64,000 nucleotides of DNA. Source: Arcobacter sp. Lineage in GTDB: Bacteria > Campylobacterota > Campylobacteria > Campylobacterales > Arcobacteraceae. Numbering within the stretch: position 1 is the stretch's first letter; the number at the start of each line of letters is the position of its first letter. Shown here in pieces: positions 1-10,034 of this stretch. The notes beneath the pieces are model-generated. The model was not told the DNA's origin. It was given only the letters and a program-made list of their open reading frames with translations, and did not search any database. Location: contig JAIFNA010000011.1 in NCBI GenBank assembly GCA_020048055.1, forward strand, positions 62,001-126,000, given 5' to 3'. The translations under genes were made by a program, and so were the position numbers.

Positions 1-1497
1 AGAAGTATCGATTTTATTAAATTTAATCTCAGTTTCATTTCCAAAAATATCTTCTATAAATCCTCTTATGTAGGCAAAATTTTTATTCAATAATTTTCTG
101 CTTTCATCATCAGCATAGCTATCTATGGTTAGAATATTTTCTTCAAATGAATTAAATATAAAGCTTTTAGTAAAACAAACACCCAAATCATAATTTCTGT
201 CAAATATTAAATCTGTTACTTTTTGGTAGTTAGTTAGGTTTAGATTTTCCTCATTGTTTGTATTGTCTTTTTCTTCTATAAACACATTTGGTGGGATATC
301 AAAATTTGTTGATTTTTGAGTTTCATTTGTTTTTTCTAGTTCAATCGAGATATTTTCATTTTTTGTTGCTATTGGAATTGTATTGGTTTGAGCATTTTGA
401 TTATTTTGGCGTTCATTTTGTTTTGGAATTATCCCTTTTGTCTCTTCAATTATCTCTTCGATTGTTTTTAACCAAGAAGCCTCTTCTAGTTTCATCAGTG
501 TTAAGATAATAACAAATCCACCATCACTATTTTGTTTTAGTAGCTCTTTGGCATCACCTAAAATTCTAAAAAATCTATCAAAAAGATAAGTTGCAAATCT
601 TACATCGCGAGTCAACATTTTGTGTTTTAGATAGATTGAAATCTCATCTATAACTTGCCCAGCTTCATAAGATTCTAATATTTCCAAATATTCTCTTGTG
701 TCCCTTCCTTTTAATATAGAATCAAATAAAGTATCCATAAAAGATGGATCAATCATCCCCATCATATCAGTTACTGCGGAGGTTGAAACCCCACTTTTAG
801 AATAAATAATAGCTTGGTCAAGGAGCGTTAGAGTGTCTCTTAAGCTACCTTGCCCGCTTCTTATTAAGATATTTAAAGCTTCATTTTCATAAGCAATATT
901 TTCTAAATTTAAAATGTGAACTAGATGATGAAATACATTTTGTTCACTTATTTTTTTAAATCTAAAATGTTGAGTTCGACTTAAAATGGTAGCAGGAACT
1001 TTAAGTGGATCGGTCGTAGCTAGGATAAATTTTACAAAAGCAGGAGGCTCTTCAAGTGTTTTTAGTAAAGCATTAAATGCTTGAGTTGTAAGCATATGAA
1101 CTTCATCAATTATGAAAATTTTGTATTTTGCACTTGTTGGACGATATTTTGTATGCTCGATTAAGTCTTTGATATCATCAATCCCACGATTTGATGCTGC
1201 GTCCATCTCCACAATATCAAGATGTCTCCCTTCATTTGCACTCAAACATCCACTACAAACTTCACAAGGTTTAGATGTTGGAGCATTTTTACATACAAGT
1301 GCTTTTGCCATAATTCTAGCTGTACTGGTTTTTCCACTTCCTCTAAGTCCGCTAAAAAGGTAAGCGTGAGATAATCTATCTTTGTCAAGTGCAAGTGATA
1401 ATGTGCTAGAGATACTATCTTGTCCTATTAAATCTTCAAATTTTGACGGCCTATATTTAAGTGCTAAAACCTTATTTTCTAAATTTTCTTGGCTCAT
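1..1497 (-). CDS. dnaX: DNA polymerase III subunit gamma/tau (partial, 3' end outside window)
   Basis: Clamp-loader ATPase subunit of the replicative polymerase. I translated the minus strand from the ATG at 1497; 499 codons stay open to base 1, so the C-terminus is missing. Visible are the Walker A motif GLRGSGKTS (about residues 50-58), the four zinc cysteines C69, C78, C81 and C84 typical of DnaX, Walker B IFIIDEVHML (about 127-136) and the LLKTLEEPP segment. After about residue 370 the sequence becomes Asn/Glu/Thr-rich, as in the linker before the tau tail. The start overlaps the murI stop as ATGA and has AGGAA upstream, so the two are probably co-translated. I saw no convincing slippery site for a gamma form. 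Confidence 0.95.
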   Translation of the reverse strand, partial: MSQENLENKVLALKYRPSKFEDLIGQDSISSTLSLALDKDRLSHAYLFSGLRGSGKTSTARIMAKALVCKNAPTSKPCEVCSGCLSANEGRHLDIVEMDAASNRGIDDIKDLIEHTKYRPTSAKYKIFIIDEVHMLTTQAFNALLKTLEEPPAFVKFILATTDPLKVPATILSRTQHFRFKKISEQNVFHHLVHILNLENIAYENEALNILIRSGQGSLRDTLTLLDQAIIYSKSGVSTSAVTDMMGMIDPSFMDTLFDSILKGRDTREYLEILESYEAGQVIDEISIYLKHKMLTRDVRFATYLFDRFFRILGDAKELLKQNSDGGFVIILTLMKLEEASWLKTIEEIIEETKGIIPKQNERQNNQNAQTNTIPIATKNENISIELEKTNETQKSTNFDIPPNVFIEEKDNTNNEENLNLTNYQKVTDLIFDRNYDLGVCFTKSFIFNSFEENILTIDSYADDESRKLLNKNFAYIRGFIEDIFGNETEIKFNKIDTS

Positions 1498-2279
1498 ATT
1501 GTACATTTCCTGATTTTTATATTTTTGTTTTTTACTATTTTTTTTATCATCTGGTGGTTAATGTTTCCAGTATGACAAATATCTATTTTTAAAGAACCTT
1601 CGTTAATATGCCCTTTTTCTTGACTTAAAAGTTTTAGTCTATTTGCTATTGCATCACCAGTACTTATAATGGTGGTCTCGTTGCCCATAATCTTTTTGAT
1701 TGTGTCTTCAACTAATGGGTAGTGCGTACAACCAAGAACAATCGTATCTACATTATTATTTTTCATCGGGAGTAGCCAATTTTCGAGCATTTGAAAGGTT
1801 TTTGGACTGTTCGTTTCACCATTTTCAATTTGTTCAACCAAACCAATACAAGCTTGTTCATAAAGGGTAACTTTTTTAATGTTTGATAATTCATTTACTA
1901 AAAGTTGATATTTATCGCCCTTTAGTGTTGCTGGAGTTGCCAAAACACCAACATTTGAAGTTTGTGTTTTTAAAATTGCTGGTTTAACTCCAGGCTCTGT
2001 TCCGATTACTATTAGTGAAGGAAAGTGTGTTCTTAAATGTGTTATTGCAGCCGAAGTAGCGGTGTTACATGCTATTACTAAAGCTTCAATTTGGTGTGTT
2101 TTGATTAGATAGTTTGTGATATTCTCGCACCGATTTAATATTTCAGTGGCACTTTTTTCACCATAAGGTGAGTACTCTGTATCTGCTACATAAAAAAGTT
2201 CACCACCTTTAAAAATATTTTCAATCGAACTTACAACGGTTAGTCCACCTAGTCCAGAATCAAACACACCAACTTTCAT
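1494..2279 (-). CDS. murI: Glutamate racemase
   Basis: Converts L-glutamate to D-glutamate for peptidoglycan. At 261 residues it has the usual family length. The N-terminus carries FDSGLGG (residues 6-12, with the conserved Asp7), and the two catalytic cysteines sit in ACNTATSAA (C71) and GCTHYPL (C184). It lies between rho and dnaX on the same strand, 11 bases after rho, and its stop overlaps the dnaX start. This suggests one rho-murI-dnaX transcript. Identification rests on both cysteine motifs and is secure. Confidence 0.96.
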   Translation of the reverse strand: MKVGVFDSGLGGLTVVSSIENIFKGGELFYVADTEYSPYGEKSATEILNRCENITNYLIKTHQIEALVIACNTATSAAITHLRTHFPSLIVIGTEPGVKPAILKTQTSNVGVLATPATLKGDKYQLLVNELSNIKKVTLYEQACIGLVEQIENGETNSPKTFQMLENWLLPMKNNNVDTIVLGCTHYPLVEDTIKKIMGNETTIISTGDAIANRLKLLSQEKGHINEGSLKIDICHTGNINHQMIKKIVKNKNIKIRKCTI

Positions 2280-2290
2280 TTTATTACTTT

Positions 2291-3682
2291 TTAGCCATTC
2301 ATTGAGATTAAAAATTCAATATTACTTTGTGTTTTTTCCATTTTAGAGTATAAAAATTTAAGTGATTCAACTTCATCCATCTCAGCCATAGCATTTCGTA
2401 AAATCCATATTTTTTGTAACTCTTCAGGATGGAGTAATAATTCCTCTTTTCTTGTACCGCTTTTTACAACATTAAATGCTGGATAAACTCTTCTTTCGCT
2501 TGCTTTTCTACTAAGAACTACTTCAGAGTTTCCTGTTCCTTTAAATTCTTCAAAGATAACTTCATCCATTTTAGATCCAGTATCAACTAATGCAGTTGCG
2601 ATAATTGTTAAACTTCCACCCTCTTCAATATTTCTAGCAGCTCCAAAAAACTTTTTTGGTTTTTGTAATGCATTCGCATCAACTCCACCACTTAGAACTT
2701 TTCCACTACTAGGTGTTGTTGCATTGTAGGCTCTTGCTAGTCTTGTGATTGAGTCAAGTAATATAACTACATCTTTTCCTCTTTCAACCATCCTTTTTGC
2801 TTTTTCAATTACAAGTTCAGCAACTTTCACATGATTTGCAGCAGGAAGGTCAAAAGTTGAGCTATAAACTTCCCCTTTTACACTTCTTTGCATATCTGTT
2901 ACCTCTTCAGGTCGCTCATCAATTAATAAAACAATAAGAGTTGTATCGGGGTGATTAATACTTATTCCGTGAGCTAACTCTTTTAGAAGTTCTGTTTTAC
3001 CAGATTTTGGTTGGGCTACTATAAGTCCCCTTTGCCCTTTTCCCATAGGAGAAAACATATCCAAAATTCTCCCTGTCATTTTTGATTTATTGTATTCAAA
3101 AGTAAATTTTTCTGTTGAATAAAGTGGAGTAAGATTGTCAAAAAGTGGTCTATCTTTTGCTTCATTTACGGGGAGATAATTGATAGCTTCGATTTGTAAA
3201 AGTGCGTAGTACTTTTCACTCTCTTTTGTGGGTGGTCTAACCTGTCCACTTACAATATCACCATTTCTAAGGGCAAATCTTTTAATTTGAGTGGCACTTA
3301 CATAGCTGTCGTTTGATGTATCACTAAAATTTCCATCAAGTGCTCGGAGAAATCCAAAGCCACCATCTTTAATATCTAGAATACCTGTAAAAAGGACATA
3401 CCCACCGGCTGTTGTTTGACTTGAGAGTATCGCAAAGATTAAGTCTTGTCTTTTTAATTCTTGGGGATTTTCAATCTCTAAGTCTTTGGCTATTAAGATA
3501 AGCTCATCGGTTGTTTTCGCTCGTAAATCATCTATTGTAAGACCATTTACTGGTATATGTGTACGATTTTTTTGTTTGTGGTTGTGATTACTGTGGTTGT
3601 GTTTTGGCTGTTTTGGTTGCTCTTTTTGTTTTGTGGTTTCACTTTGCTCTTTTATTTCTGGTTGAGTTTGTTCTTCTGTCAT
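2291..3682 (-). CDS. rho: Transcription termination factor Rho
   Basis: RNA-dependent hexameric ATPase that ends transcription. Residues 1-42 are a hydrophilic, His/Lys/Gln-rich extension. A Rho N-terminal helical domain (about 46-90) and a cold-shock-like RNA-binding domain ([20 protein letters not shown], from about 94) follow. The ATPase core has Walker A AQPKSGKT (223-230) and Walker [11 protein letters not shown] (251-260). The 463-residue length is slightly more than usual because of the N-terminal tail. It is first in the minus-strand rho-murI-dnaX block; the promoter should lie in the 169-base gap at 3683-3851. Confidence 0.97.
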   Translation of the reverse strand: MTEEQTQPEIKEQSETTKQKEQPKQPKHNHSNHNHKQKNRTHIPVNGLTIDDLRAKTTDELILIAKDLEIENPQELKRQDLIFAILSSQTTAGGYVLFTGILDIKDGGFGFLRALDGNFSDTSNDSYVSATQIKRFALRNGDIVSGQVRPPTKESEKYYALLQIEAINYLPVNEAKDRPLFDNLTPLYSTEKFTFEYNKSKMTGRILDMFSPMGKGQRGLIVAQPKSGKTELLKELAHGISINHPDTTLIVLLIDERPEEVTDMQRSVKGEVYSSTFDLPAANHVKVAELVIEKAKRMVERGKDVVILLDSITRLARAYNATTPSSGKVLSGGVDANALQKPKKFFGAARNIEEGGSLTIIATALVDTGSKMDEVIFEEFKGTGNSEVVLSRKASERRVYPAFNVVKSGTRKEELLLHPEELQKIWILRNAMAEMDEVESLKFLYSKMEKTQSNIEFLISMNG

Positions 3683-3851
3683 AGTTATTGTGTTTGACCT
3701 TTTGTGGAGTTTTGTAATGTAATATTACTTGAGTTACTTTTTTAGTGGTGCCATTGTAGCAAATAAATCTAAAGAATGGTATGAAAAGTATCCAAAATCA
3801 TACAAAATGTTTAAGTTTGAAGATGGTTATTAGAGTAAAATTACTATGAAA

Positions 3852-4907
3852 TTACTCTAAAAAAAGAGCAATTTCATCGCTTAATAAAAAGTCATTATTG
3901 AAAAGAAGATCATTTTTTAGAGTCACTTTATCTTCTTGAAGTAAAATGTTTATTTTCTCTTTTTGTTTCTCATCGAATAGCACAAGTGGAACACCACTTT
4001 TACTTCTAAGTCCCAAAAATATCCGCTCAAATCTAATATCATCCGCGTCAAGTATCTCGACATCTTCATAAATTAACGGATTTTGTATATACTTTTCTAC
4101 ATCTTTTTGTGGATAATATCTCTCATTTCCAACACACCCAACAGCACCAGCACCAACTCCCAAATAATCCTCTTTTTCCCAATATCCAAAGTTGTGTTTG
4201 CTTCTTGAATTTTCATCCGTGCTAAAATTTGAAATCTCATATTGTATAAATCCAAAACTTTCCAAACTTTCAAAGATATATTTTGTCATCTCTATATTTT
4301 CAATTTTGCTATTTGGTTTCTTGAAGAATTTTGTCCCCTCTTCGATTGTTAAACTATAAGCACTGATATGATTGATTGGAAGTGTTTTTATAATCTCTAA
4401 GTCACTTTTGATTAGCTTTTTTGAGTCTATCGCGGTATCGTAAATAATATCAAGATTTATATCTCTAAAACCAACTTCGTAAGCTAAATTTACACTATTT
4501 GTAGCCATATTTTTATCGTGATTTCTACCTAGAAATTTTAATTTTTCATCATTAAAACTTTGAACACCAAAACTAATGCGATTTACCCCTAGTTTTTTAA
4601 GATGAGTTAGCCACTCTTTTGTTGTTGAATTTGGGTTTGCTTCGATTGTAATTTCGGTATCTTTGTCTATAAAAGCTATTAATCTTAAAAAAATTTCATC
4701 ATAAAGATTTGCTTCAACACTACTTGGAGTTCCTCCGCCAATAAAAATGGATTTTAGTGGTTGGTCTGTTTTTGTTAGCTCATTTTGTAGTTGCGTATTG
4801 AGTGCTTTCATATATGAAGTTTTTAGATGAAAAAGATTTGTGTACGAGTTGAAAGAGCAGTAAAAGCACTTACTGTCACAAAAGGGGATATGTATGTATA
4901 AAAGCAA
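3852..4907 (-). CDS. hemW: HemW-like radical SAM haem chaperone
   Basis: Radical SAM protein of the oxygen-independent coproporphyrinogen oxidase family. The 4Fe-4S cluster motif is C10-x3-C14-x2-C17, followed by GGGTPS (57-62). The short form (351 residues) and the lack of the HemN N-terminal extension favour HemW, which binds haem for insertion, over the true oxidase HemN. The start is TTG at 4907 because the CxxxCxxC motif leaves no room for a later start and AAGGA lies upstream. It is divergent from rppH across 57 bases. The HemW/HemN distinction is inferred from length and family knowledge. Confidence 0.88.
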   Translation of the reverse strand: MLLYIHIPFCDSKCFYCSFNSYTNLFHLKTSYMKALNTQLQNELTKTDQPLKSIFIGGGTPSSVEANLYDEIFLRLIAFIDKDTEITIEANPNSTTKEWLTHLKKLGVNRISFGVQSFNDEKLKFLGRNHDKNMATNSVNLAYEVGFRDINLDIIYDTAIDSKKLIKSDLEIIKTLPINHISAYSLTIEEGTKFFKKPNSKIENIEMTKYIFESLESFGFIQYEISNFSTDENSRSKHNFGYWEKEDYLGVGAGAVGCVGNERYYPQKDVEKYIQNPLIYEDVEILDADDIRFERIFLGLRSKSGVPLVLFDEKQKEKINILLQEDKVTLKNDLLFNNDFLLSDEIALFLE

Positions 4908-4964
4908 TTTAAAAGTATCCTTTTGTTATTATCAGCGGATAAGATTATAAGGTAAATAAAGTAA

Positions 4965-5438
4965 ATGGAACATAAAGAGAAGAATTATAGACCAAATGTT
5001 GCAGCGATTGTGCTGAGTAGTTCATATCCTCTTAAATGCGAAATTTTGATAGCTTCTAGGATTGATATAAAAGATGCGTGGCAATTTCCTCAAGGTGGAA
5101 TTGATGGAAATGAAACACCACAAGAGGCACTTTTTAGAGAACTAAAAGAGGAGATAGGGACAAATGATATCGAGATAATTGCAGAATATCCAGGTTGGGT
5201 AAGCTACGATTTTCCAGCAAGTGTCGCTAAAAATATGGCACCGTTTGATGGGCAAACACAAAAATATTATTTGGTTAAGTTAAAAAAAGGTGCTATTGTA
5301 AATATAAACACAGAAATACCAGAATTTGGTGAATATAAGTTTGTAAAAAGAGCAAAGTTAAATGAGTACATTACATTTTTTAAGAGAACTGTGTATAAAA
5401 AAGTATTAAAACATTTTAAAGAAGAGGGCTATATTTAA
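4965..5438 (+). CDS. rppH: RNA pyrophosphohydrolase (Nudix)
   Basis: Nudix hydrolase of the RppH/NudH type, which removes pyrophosphate from 5' triphosphate RNA and so starts mRNA decay. The Nudix box GGIDGNETPQEALFRELKEE covers residues 44-63, and WQFPQGG precedes it as in RppH. The 157-residue length is normal. It opens a tight plus-strand run with lysC, hobA, holB and folP; lysC begins 16 bases after its stop. This gene order is familiar from Campylobacterota. Confidence 0.93.
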   Translation: MEHKEKNYRPNVAAIVLSSSYPLKCEILIASRIDIKDAWQFPQGGIDGNETPQEALFRELKEEIGTNDIEIIAEYPGWVSYDFPASVAKNMAPFDGQTQKYYLVKLKKGAIVNINTEIPEFGEYKFVKRAKLNEYITFFKRTVYKKVLKHFKEEGYI

Positions 5439-5454
5439 TGGAGGATAATAAATA

Positions 5455-6666
5455 ATGTTGAGAGTTTTAAAATTTGGAGGAACAAGTGTTGGTACGCTTG
5501 ACAGAATAGAAAATGTTGCGACTATTATCAAAAAAATGAGAGACAATGGAGATGATTTGGTTGTTGTAGTGAGTGCCATGAGTGGAGAAACAAATAAGCT
5601 TATAGATTATGCAAACCATTTTAGTAAAACTCCAGATGATAGGGAGCTTGATACACTTTTAAGTTCTGGGGAAAGAGTTACAAGCGCTTTGCTTTCAATT
5701 GCACTCAATGAACAAGGTTACAAAGCAACTTCTATGAGCGGAAGAGAAGCTGGAATTTATACAACTGATGATCACACTTATGCAAGAATAGAAAAAATAG
5801 AAACACACAATATGGAAAAAGCAATAAACGATGGAAAAATCATTATTGTTGCAGGATTTCAAGGGGTTAGCGTTAGTGAAAATAGGGTTACAACACTAGG
5901 TCGTGGTGGAAGTGATTTAACAGCTGTTGCTTTAGCTGGAGCACTAAAAGCTGATATTTGTGAAATTTACACTGATGTTGACGGTATATACACAACTGAC
6001 CCTAGAATAGAGCCTAAGGCTAAAAAATTGATGAAAATATCTTACGATGAGATGTTGGAATTAGCAAGTTTAGGGGCAAAAGTTTTACAAAATAGAAGTG
6101 TTGAGATGGCAAAAAAATTAAATGTAAATCTCGTATCAAGAAGCTCTTTTACACCTGATGTTGAAGGGACATTAATCACAAAGGAAGAAAATATTATGGA
6201 AGCACCAGTAGTAAGCGGTATAGCACTAGATAAAAATCAAGTTAGAGTTGGAATGTATGGAGTTATGGATAAACCAGGTATTGCATCGTCTATCTTTACA
6301 GCTTTGGCTGATGCAAATATCAATGTTGATATGATAGTTCAAACAATAGGAACTGATAGTAAGGCAAATTTAGATTTTACAGTTCCAATTGGAGATTTGA
6401 TTAAAACAAAAAATACAATGGAAAAATTTCAAAATGATGTTGAAAAAATAGATTATAACGAATCAATAGCTAAAGTTTCAGTTGTGGGTGTTGGTATGAA
6501 ATCTCATACTGGTGTTGCTTCAAAAGCATTTTCAGCATTAGCAAATGAAAATATAAATATCAGAATTATAAGTACAAGTGAGATTAAAATTTCTATGGTT
6601 ATAGATGAAAAATATAGCGAATTAGCTGTTAGAACACTTCATGAAGCTTATGAGCTTGACAAATAA
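5455..6666 (+). CDS. lysC: Aspartate kinase
   Basis: Phosphorylates aspartate, the first step to lysine, threonine, methionine and diaminopimelate. The N-terminal kinase domain starts with KFGGTSVG (residues 6-13) and has the TTLGRGGSDLTAVALA segment and the YTDVDGIYTTDPR active-site region. The last ~150 residues form two ACT domains, the usual site of lysine/threonine feedback. Length 403 matches monofunctional aspartokinases. A very good ribosome site (GGAGG, 5440-5444) precedes the ATG. It shares the operon with rppH and hobA. Confidence 0.96.
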   Translation: MLRVLKFGGTSVGTLDRIENVATIIKKMRDNGDDLVVVVSAMSGETNKLIDYANHFSKTPDDRELDTLLSSGERVTSALLSIALNEQGYKATSMSGREAGIYTTDDHTYARIEKIETHNMEKAINDGKIIIVAGFQGVSVSENRVTTLGRGGSDLTAVALAGALKADICEIYTDVDGIYTTDPRIEPKAKKLMKISYDEMLELASLGAKVLQNRSVEMAKKLNVNLVSRSSFTPDVEGTLITKEENIMEAPVVSGIALDKNQVRVGMYGVMDKPGIASSIFTALADANINVDMIVQTIGTDSKANLDFTVPIGDLIKTKNTMEKFQNDVEKIDYNESIAKVSVVGVGMKSHTGVASKAFSALANENINIRIISTSEIKISMVIDEKYSELAVRTLHEAYELDK

Positions 6667-6682
6667 ACAATAAGGCTATAAA

Positions 6683-7234
6683 TTGCAAGAATTTACAAAT
6701 TGGACCGTTAAAGCCATTAGAGAAGATAAATATATAGGCTCTTGGATGGAGGAGCGAAAATTTGATTGGATTCCTATCGTTGCAAAAACTTTGACCAATA
6801 TTATAGATAAAGGTAAGTCAGTTTTAATTGTAACTGATGATGAAAGGGAGTGGTTTTTACACTATATTTTTAGTAAAATAAATTCACCAAAAAATAGCCG
6901 TCCTTTTTTACCATTTTACGATTTTGCAAGCATGATGAAACATACACATAAACTAACAAGTGACGATGATATGGAGCTTACAAAGGATATGCTTGAGATT
7001 TCATTTCCCAATGGTTATATATTTTGGTATATTGGAAGAGGTCAAAGCAGTAAAGCAATACTTCCAAAAGTTTCTTATAACTCATTTTTATGGCTTTTTG
7101 ATGAAGATGCGCAAAATAGTTTCAATCTCAAAAGTAGTGATGAAACGCTCGATATGAAGCTATTGCAACTTTATCGATTATTTGATAAGACACTTGAAGC
7201 TACACTTTTTGCACAAATAGAGGTGGACAAATAA
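6683..7234 (+). CDS. hobA: DnaA initiator-associating protein HobA
   Basis: HobA bridges DnaA monomers at the replication origin and is restricted to Campylobacterota; this gene is the best taxonomic marker in the window. The 183-residue product has the expected length, opening (FTNWTVKAIREDKY) and position between lysC and holB. Start is TTG at 6683 with AAGG just upstream; no in-frame ATG lies close enough. Its stop overlaps the holB ATG by one base, so translation is probably coupled. The call rests on gene order plus the N-terminal pattern. Confidence 0.88.
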   Translation: MQEFTNWTVKAIREDKYIGSWMEERKFDWIPIVAKTLTNIIDKGKSVLIVTDDEREWFLHYIFSKINSPKNSRPFLPFYDFASMMKHTHKLTSDDDMELTKDMLEISFPNGYIFWYIGRGQSSKAILPKVSYNSFLWLFDEDAQNSFNLKSSDETLDMKLLQLYRLFDKTLEATLFAQIEVDK

Positions 7235-7854
7235 TGACTTTTAATACTTCAACTATATTGATTGTAAACAATATAGAGGATAGTTTAAAAGATGTAGTCT
7301 CAAGATTGCCAAGACACGACACAAGGGTGATAAAAAACGAAGAAGAGGGTAAAGTTGATTTCCTTCTTCCTCATGCAAGGCTGGTAATCAAAGAGGCATA
7401 TATAGCAACTGAAAGGATAAAATATATTATCCTTTGTGGAGCAACTTTTAATATTGAAGCACAAAATTCTCTTCTCAAGATTTTAGAAGAACCACCAAAA
7501 AATATTATCTTTATAATCATCACAAACAGTAAGAGTGGAATGTTAAAAACTATATTTTCAAGACTCCCACATTATTATCTCAAAACAGCAAAAAAAAGGG
7601 AAAATTTTCCACTTGATGTTTCAAGGCTAGAGCTTAAAGATGTTTATTCTTTTTTAAAACAAAATCAAAGAATTACAAAATCTGAAGCAAAAGAGGTTAT
7701 TGAATCTTTGGTTTATAGTGTCTTGGTGCAAAAAATAAAGCTTTCAAGCAAAGAACTCGATTCTTTTAGTATAGCTATGAAATTGTGTGAACTAAATAGT
7801 CGTCCTATTAATATTCTAACAACACTCCTTCTTGTTTTAATGAAACGAAGATAG
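7234..7854 (+). CDS. holB: DNA polymerase III subunit delta prime
   Basis: Clamp-loader subunit. The product (206 residues) is much shorter than E. coli HolB, as is usual in Campylobacterota. It keeps the clamp-loader signature AQNSLLKILEEPP and the following IIFIIITNSKSGMLKTIFSR, which matches the sensor/SRC region. No Walker A motif is present, as expected for a non-hydrolysing delta prime. It overlaps hobA by one base and is followed by folP after 13 bases. Confidence 0.88.
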   Translation: MTFNTSTILIVNNIEDSLKDVVSRLPRHDTRVIKNEEEGKVDFLLPHARLVIKEAYIATERIKYIILCGATFNIEAQNSLLKILEEPPKNIIFIIITNSKSGMLKTIFSRLPHYYLKTAKKRENFPLDVSRLELKDVYSFLKQNQRITKSEAKEVIESLVYSVLVQKIKLSSKELDSFSIAMKLCELNSRPINILTTLLLVLMKRR

Positions 7855-7867
7855 TAAAGTTAAAACT

Positions 7868-9007
7868 ATGAAGTTTTATAAAATAAATCCTAAGGATAGT
7901 GAAGAGTTTTATAAAAGTATAGGCTGTGAAGACGCTGGAGCAAAAATACTATCATTAAAATCAAATATCAATACTTTGTTTATTAAAGATTTACATACTG
8001 GTGCAGCTAATATTTTAAAGCAAGACGCCCTTTCAATTGGAGCTGATTTGGCTGTTCCAAGGGGTACAATATTAAATTCAACTCCAACTGTTGATGTTGT
8101 TTTGATTGGCAGTGATAGGCATTTTAAAATACTCGCTAAAAAAGAGCTTTTACAACCATTTGGACTAAAAAAAATAGCATTAGAATTAAAAAGCTTTATA
8201 AAAAAAGTACCTCAGAAAACTAAAATAATGGGTGTTTTAAATGCAAATGATGATAGTTTTTTTGAAGGCAGTAGATTTTTAGGTGAAGAAGCGATTTTAA
8301 AAATCAATGAGATGATAAGGGATGGCGCTGATATTATAGATATTGGTGCGGTCTCAACTAGACCAAATAGTCTTAGTGTTGATGTGGAGATAGAGTTACA
8401 AAGGATAAAACCAATTTGTGATGCTGTATTTAAAAATAAACTATATGAAAAAGTTCTTTTTAGTATCGATAGTTTTAGCCCAAGCTCAATCGAGTATGCT
8501 TTAAAATCTGGATTTAAAATCATAAATGATATTACTGGACTCATTAATGATGAGATTTGTGCTTTGGCTGTAAAATACGATGCAACAGTTGTTATTATGC
8601 ATATGCAAGGTACTCCACAAACTATGCAAAATAATCCAAAATATGAAGATGTAATTGTAGAAATAGACGATTTTTTTAAAAATCAAATTGAAAAAGCTAA
8701 TGGTTTTGGTATCAAAAATATTATACTTGATGTTGGAATTGGTTTTGGAAAAACACTAAAAGATAATTTGCTACTTTTGCAAAATATGGAGCATTTTGGT
8801 CATTTTGGATATGAGTTACTTTTGGGTGCCAGTAGAAAATCACTTATAGAGATGATTATTCCAAATACTCCACCAAAAGATAGATTAAGTGGGACTCTAG
8901 CTATTCATCTTGATGGGATAAAAAAAGGGGTTTCGATTGTTAGATGTCATGATGTAAAGGAGCATTTTCAAGCTATTAAGATAGCAGAGGCTGTTGAAAA
9001 TGTATAA
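7868..9007 (+). CDS. folP: Dihydropteroate synthase with N-terminal extension
   Basis: Joins p-aminobenzoate to the pterin precursor in folate synthesis. The TIM-barrel enzyme begins near residue 118 with KIMGVLNANDDSFFEGSR, a variant of the usual MGILNVTPDSF. It continues with DIGAVSTRPNS (about 158-168), IINDITGL, MHMQGTPQTMQ and the C-terminal LLGASRKS. About 115 extra N-terminal residues precede the catalytic domain, as I recall for Campylobacterota FolP proteins; their role is unknown to me. The 3' end overlaps the next gene by 8 bases. Confidence 0.94.
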   Translation: MKFYKINPKDSEEFYKSIGCEDAGAKILSLKSNINTLFIKDLHTGAANILKQDALSIGADLAVPRGTILNSTPTVDVVLIGSDRHFKILAKKELLQPFGLKKIALELKSFIKKVPQKTKIMGVLNANDDSFFEGSRFLGEEAILKINEMIRDGADIIDIGAVSTRPNSLSVDVEIELQRIKPICDAVFKNKLYEKVLFSIDSFSPSSIEYALKSGFKIINDITGLINDEICALAVKYDATVVIMHMQGTPQTMQNNPKYEDVIVEIDDFFKNQIEKANGFGIKNIILDVGIGFGKTLKDNLLLLQNMEHFGHFGYELLLGASRKSLIEMIIPNTPPKDRLSGTLAIHLDGIKKGVSIVRCHDVKEHFQAIKIAEAVENV

Positions 9008-10034
9008 AATTCCACTCTCTTTTTTTGCTTTTACATTTTTACTATATGGAGTAGAGCCTAGCTTAATTCAGATGCAAATGCTTTTGAATATAGAGTATGA
9101 GAACTATACTAATGAGCCTGATGGGACAAAATTTGACTATTATCCTGATGGTAAAAAAAAGCTAGAGGTGTATGTTAGAAATGGTCAGCGAAATGGTGCC
9201 GAAACTACCTATTATGCTGGAGGTCGGCTAAAGTCTCAAGCAATATTTAAAAACAATAAGCTAACTGGGTTGAAAAGAATATATTACTTAAGTGGTAAAT
9301 TAATGATGGCTATTCCTTATGAACATGGTCAAATAAATGGGATCAAAAAAACTTATTATTATGATGGAACTTTGCAATCAGAAAATCTTTATAGAGATGG
9401 TTTATTGCATGGTATATCAAGAGAATACTATAAAAGTGGCAATATAAGTTCCAAAATCTCATATTATAATAATAAAAAACATGGACTTGAAGAGTTTTAT
9501 AAACCAAATAAAGAGTTACAAAGCAAAAAGAATTACAAAAATGGAGTTATTTCTGATGAGAGAGAAAATTTTTCTGTAAAAGTTCAGAGAGCTTCTAATA
9601 TCGATCATGAATACTATCCAAATGGCGATATAAAATCTAGTGTTCCTATGCTTGATGGGTTAATAGATGGGGTTTACAAGGAGTATTTTGAAGGTAGAAA
9701 AATCAAACTTGAAGTAAATTATGTAAAGCATAAAAGGGTTGGCTCATCAAGAGAATTTTACACAAATGGAGTAATTAGAAGTGATGTTGTATATTTGGCT
9801 GACAAGAAACATGGTCTGGAGCGAAATTATCAAACAAATGGAAAATTATTGAGCGAATTTAGATATATAGATGGAAAGCTTCAGGGAATTGCAAAAGTTT
9901 ACCACACAAATGAGGAGCTAAAAGAGAAGCTTACTTTTTTAAATAATCAAAAACATGGAAAGCAATTTTATTATGATGAGAATGGGAAGTTAATTGGTGA
10001 GAAGTTGTTTAGAAATGGGATGCCGACTAACTAA
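9000..10034 (+). CDS. MORN-like (YwqK-type) repeat protein
   Basis: A 344-residue protein starting with a hydrophobic segment (IPLSFFAFTFLLYGVEP) that looks like a signal peptide, so probably exported. The rest is about a dozen ~23-residue repeats of the pattern EYYxxGKLKSExxYxNGxxxGxxxxYY, the MORN-variant found in proteins annotated as YwqK-family antitoxins. No toxin partner is visible, and the exported location argues against an antitoxin role; a surface or envelope binding role is more likely. The start is ATG 9000 with AGAGG upstream, overlapping folP by 8 bases. Function not assigned. Confidence 0.8.
   Translation: MYKIPLSFFAFTFLLYGVEPSLIQMQMLLNIEYENYTNEPDGTKFDYYPDGKKKLEVYVRNGQRNGAETTYYAGGRLKSQAIFKNNKLTGLKRIYYLSGKLMMAIPYEHGQINGIKKTYYYDGTLQSENLYRDGLLHGISREYYKSGNISSKISYYNNKKHGLEEFYKPNKELQSKKNYKNGVISDERENFSVKVQRASNIDHEYYPNGDIKSSVPMLDGLIDGVYKEYFEGRKIKLEVNYVKHKRVGSSREFYTNGVIRSDVVYLADKKHGLERNYQTNGKLLSEFRYIDGKLQGIAKVYHTNEELKEKLTFLNNQKHGKQFYYDENGKLIGEKLFRNGMPTN

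Noticed and set aside
354-420. Possible programmed frameshift in dnaX at an A-rich run
   Set aside because: Only a run of six A is present, with no clear shine-like stimulator or hairpin; not enough to claim a gamma form.
288-1363. Plus-strand ORFs of 73 and 83 residues
   Set aside because: They lie antisense within dnaX, whose Walker and zinc motifs are intact; their hydrophobic, Phe/Leu-rich text is the mirror of AT-rich coding sequence.
3759-3833. Short plus-strand coding-like tail ending DGY-stop between hemW and rho
   Set aside because: Only about 24 codons, no start or ribosome site; it may be a relic but it cannot be identified.
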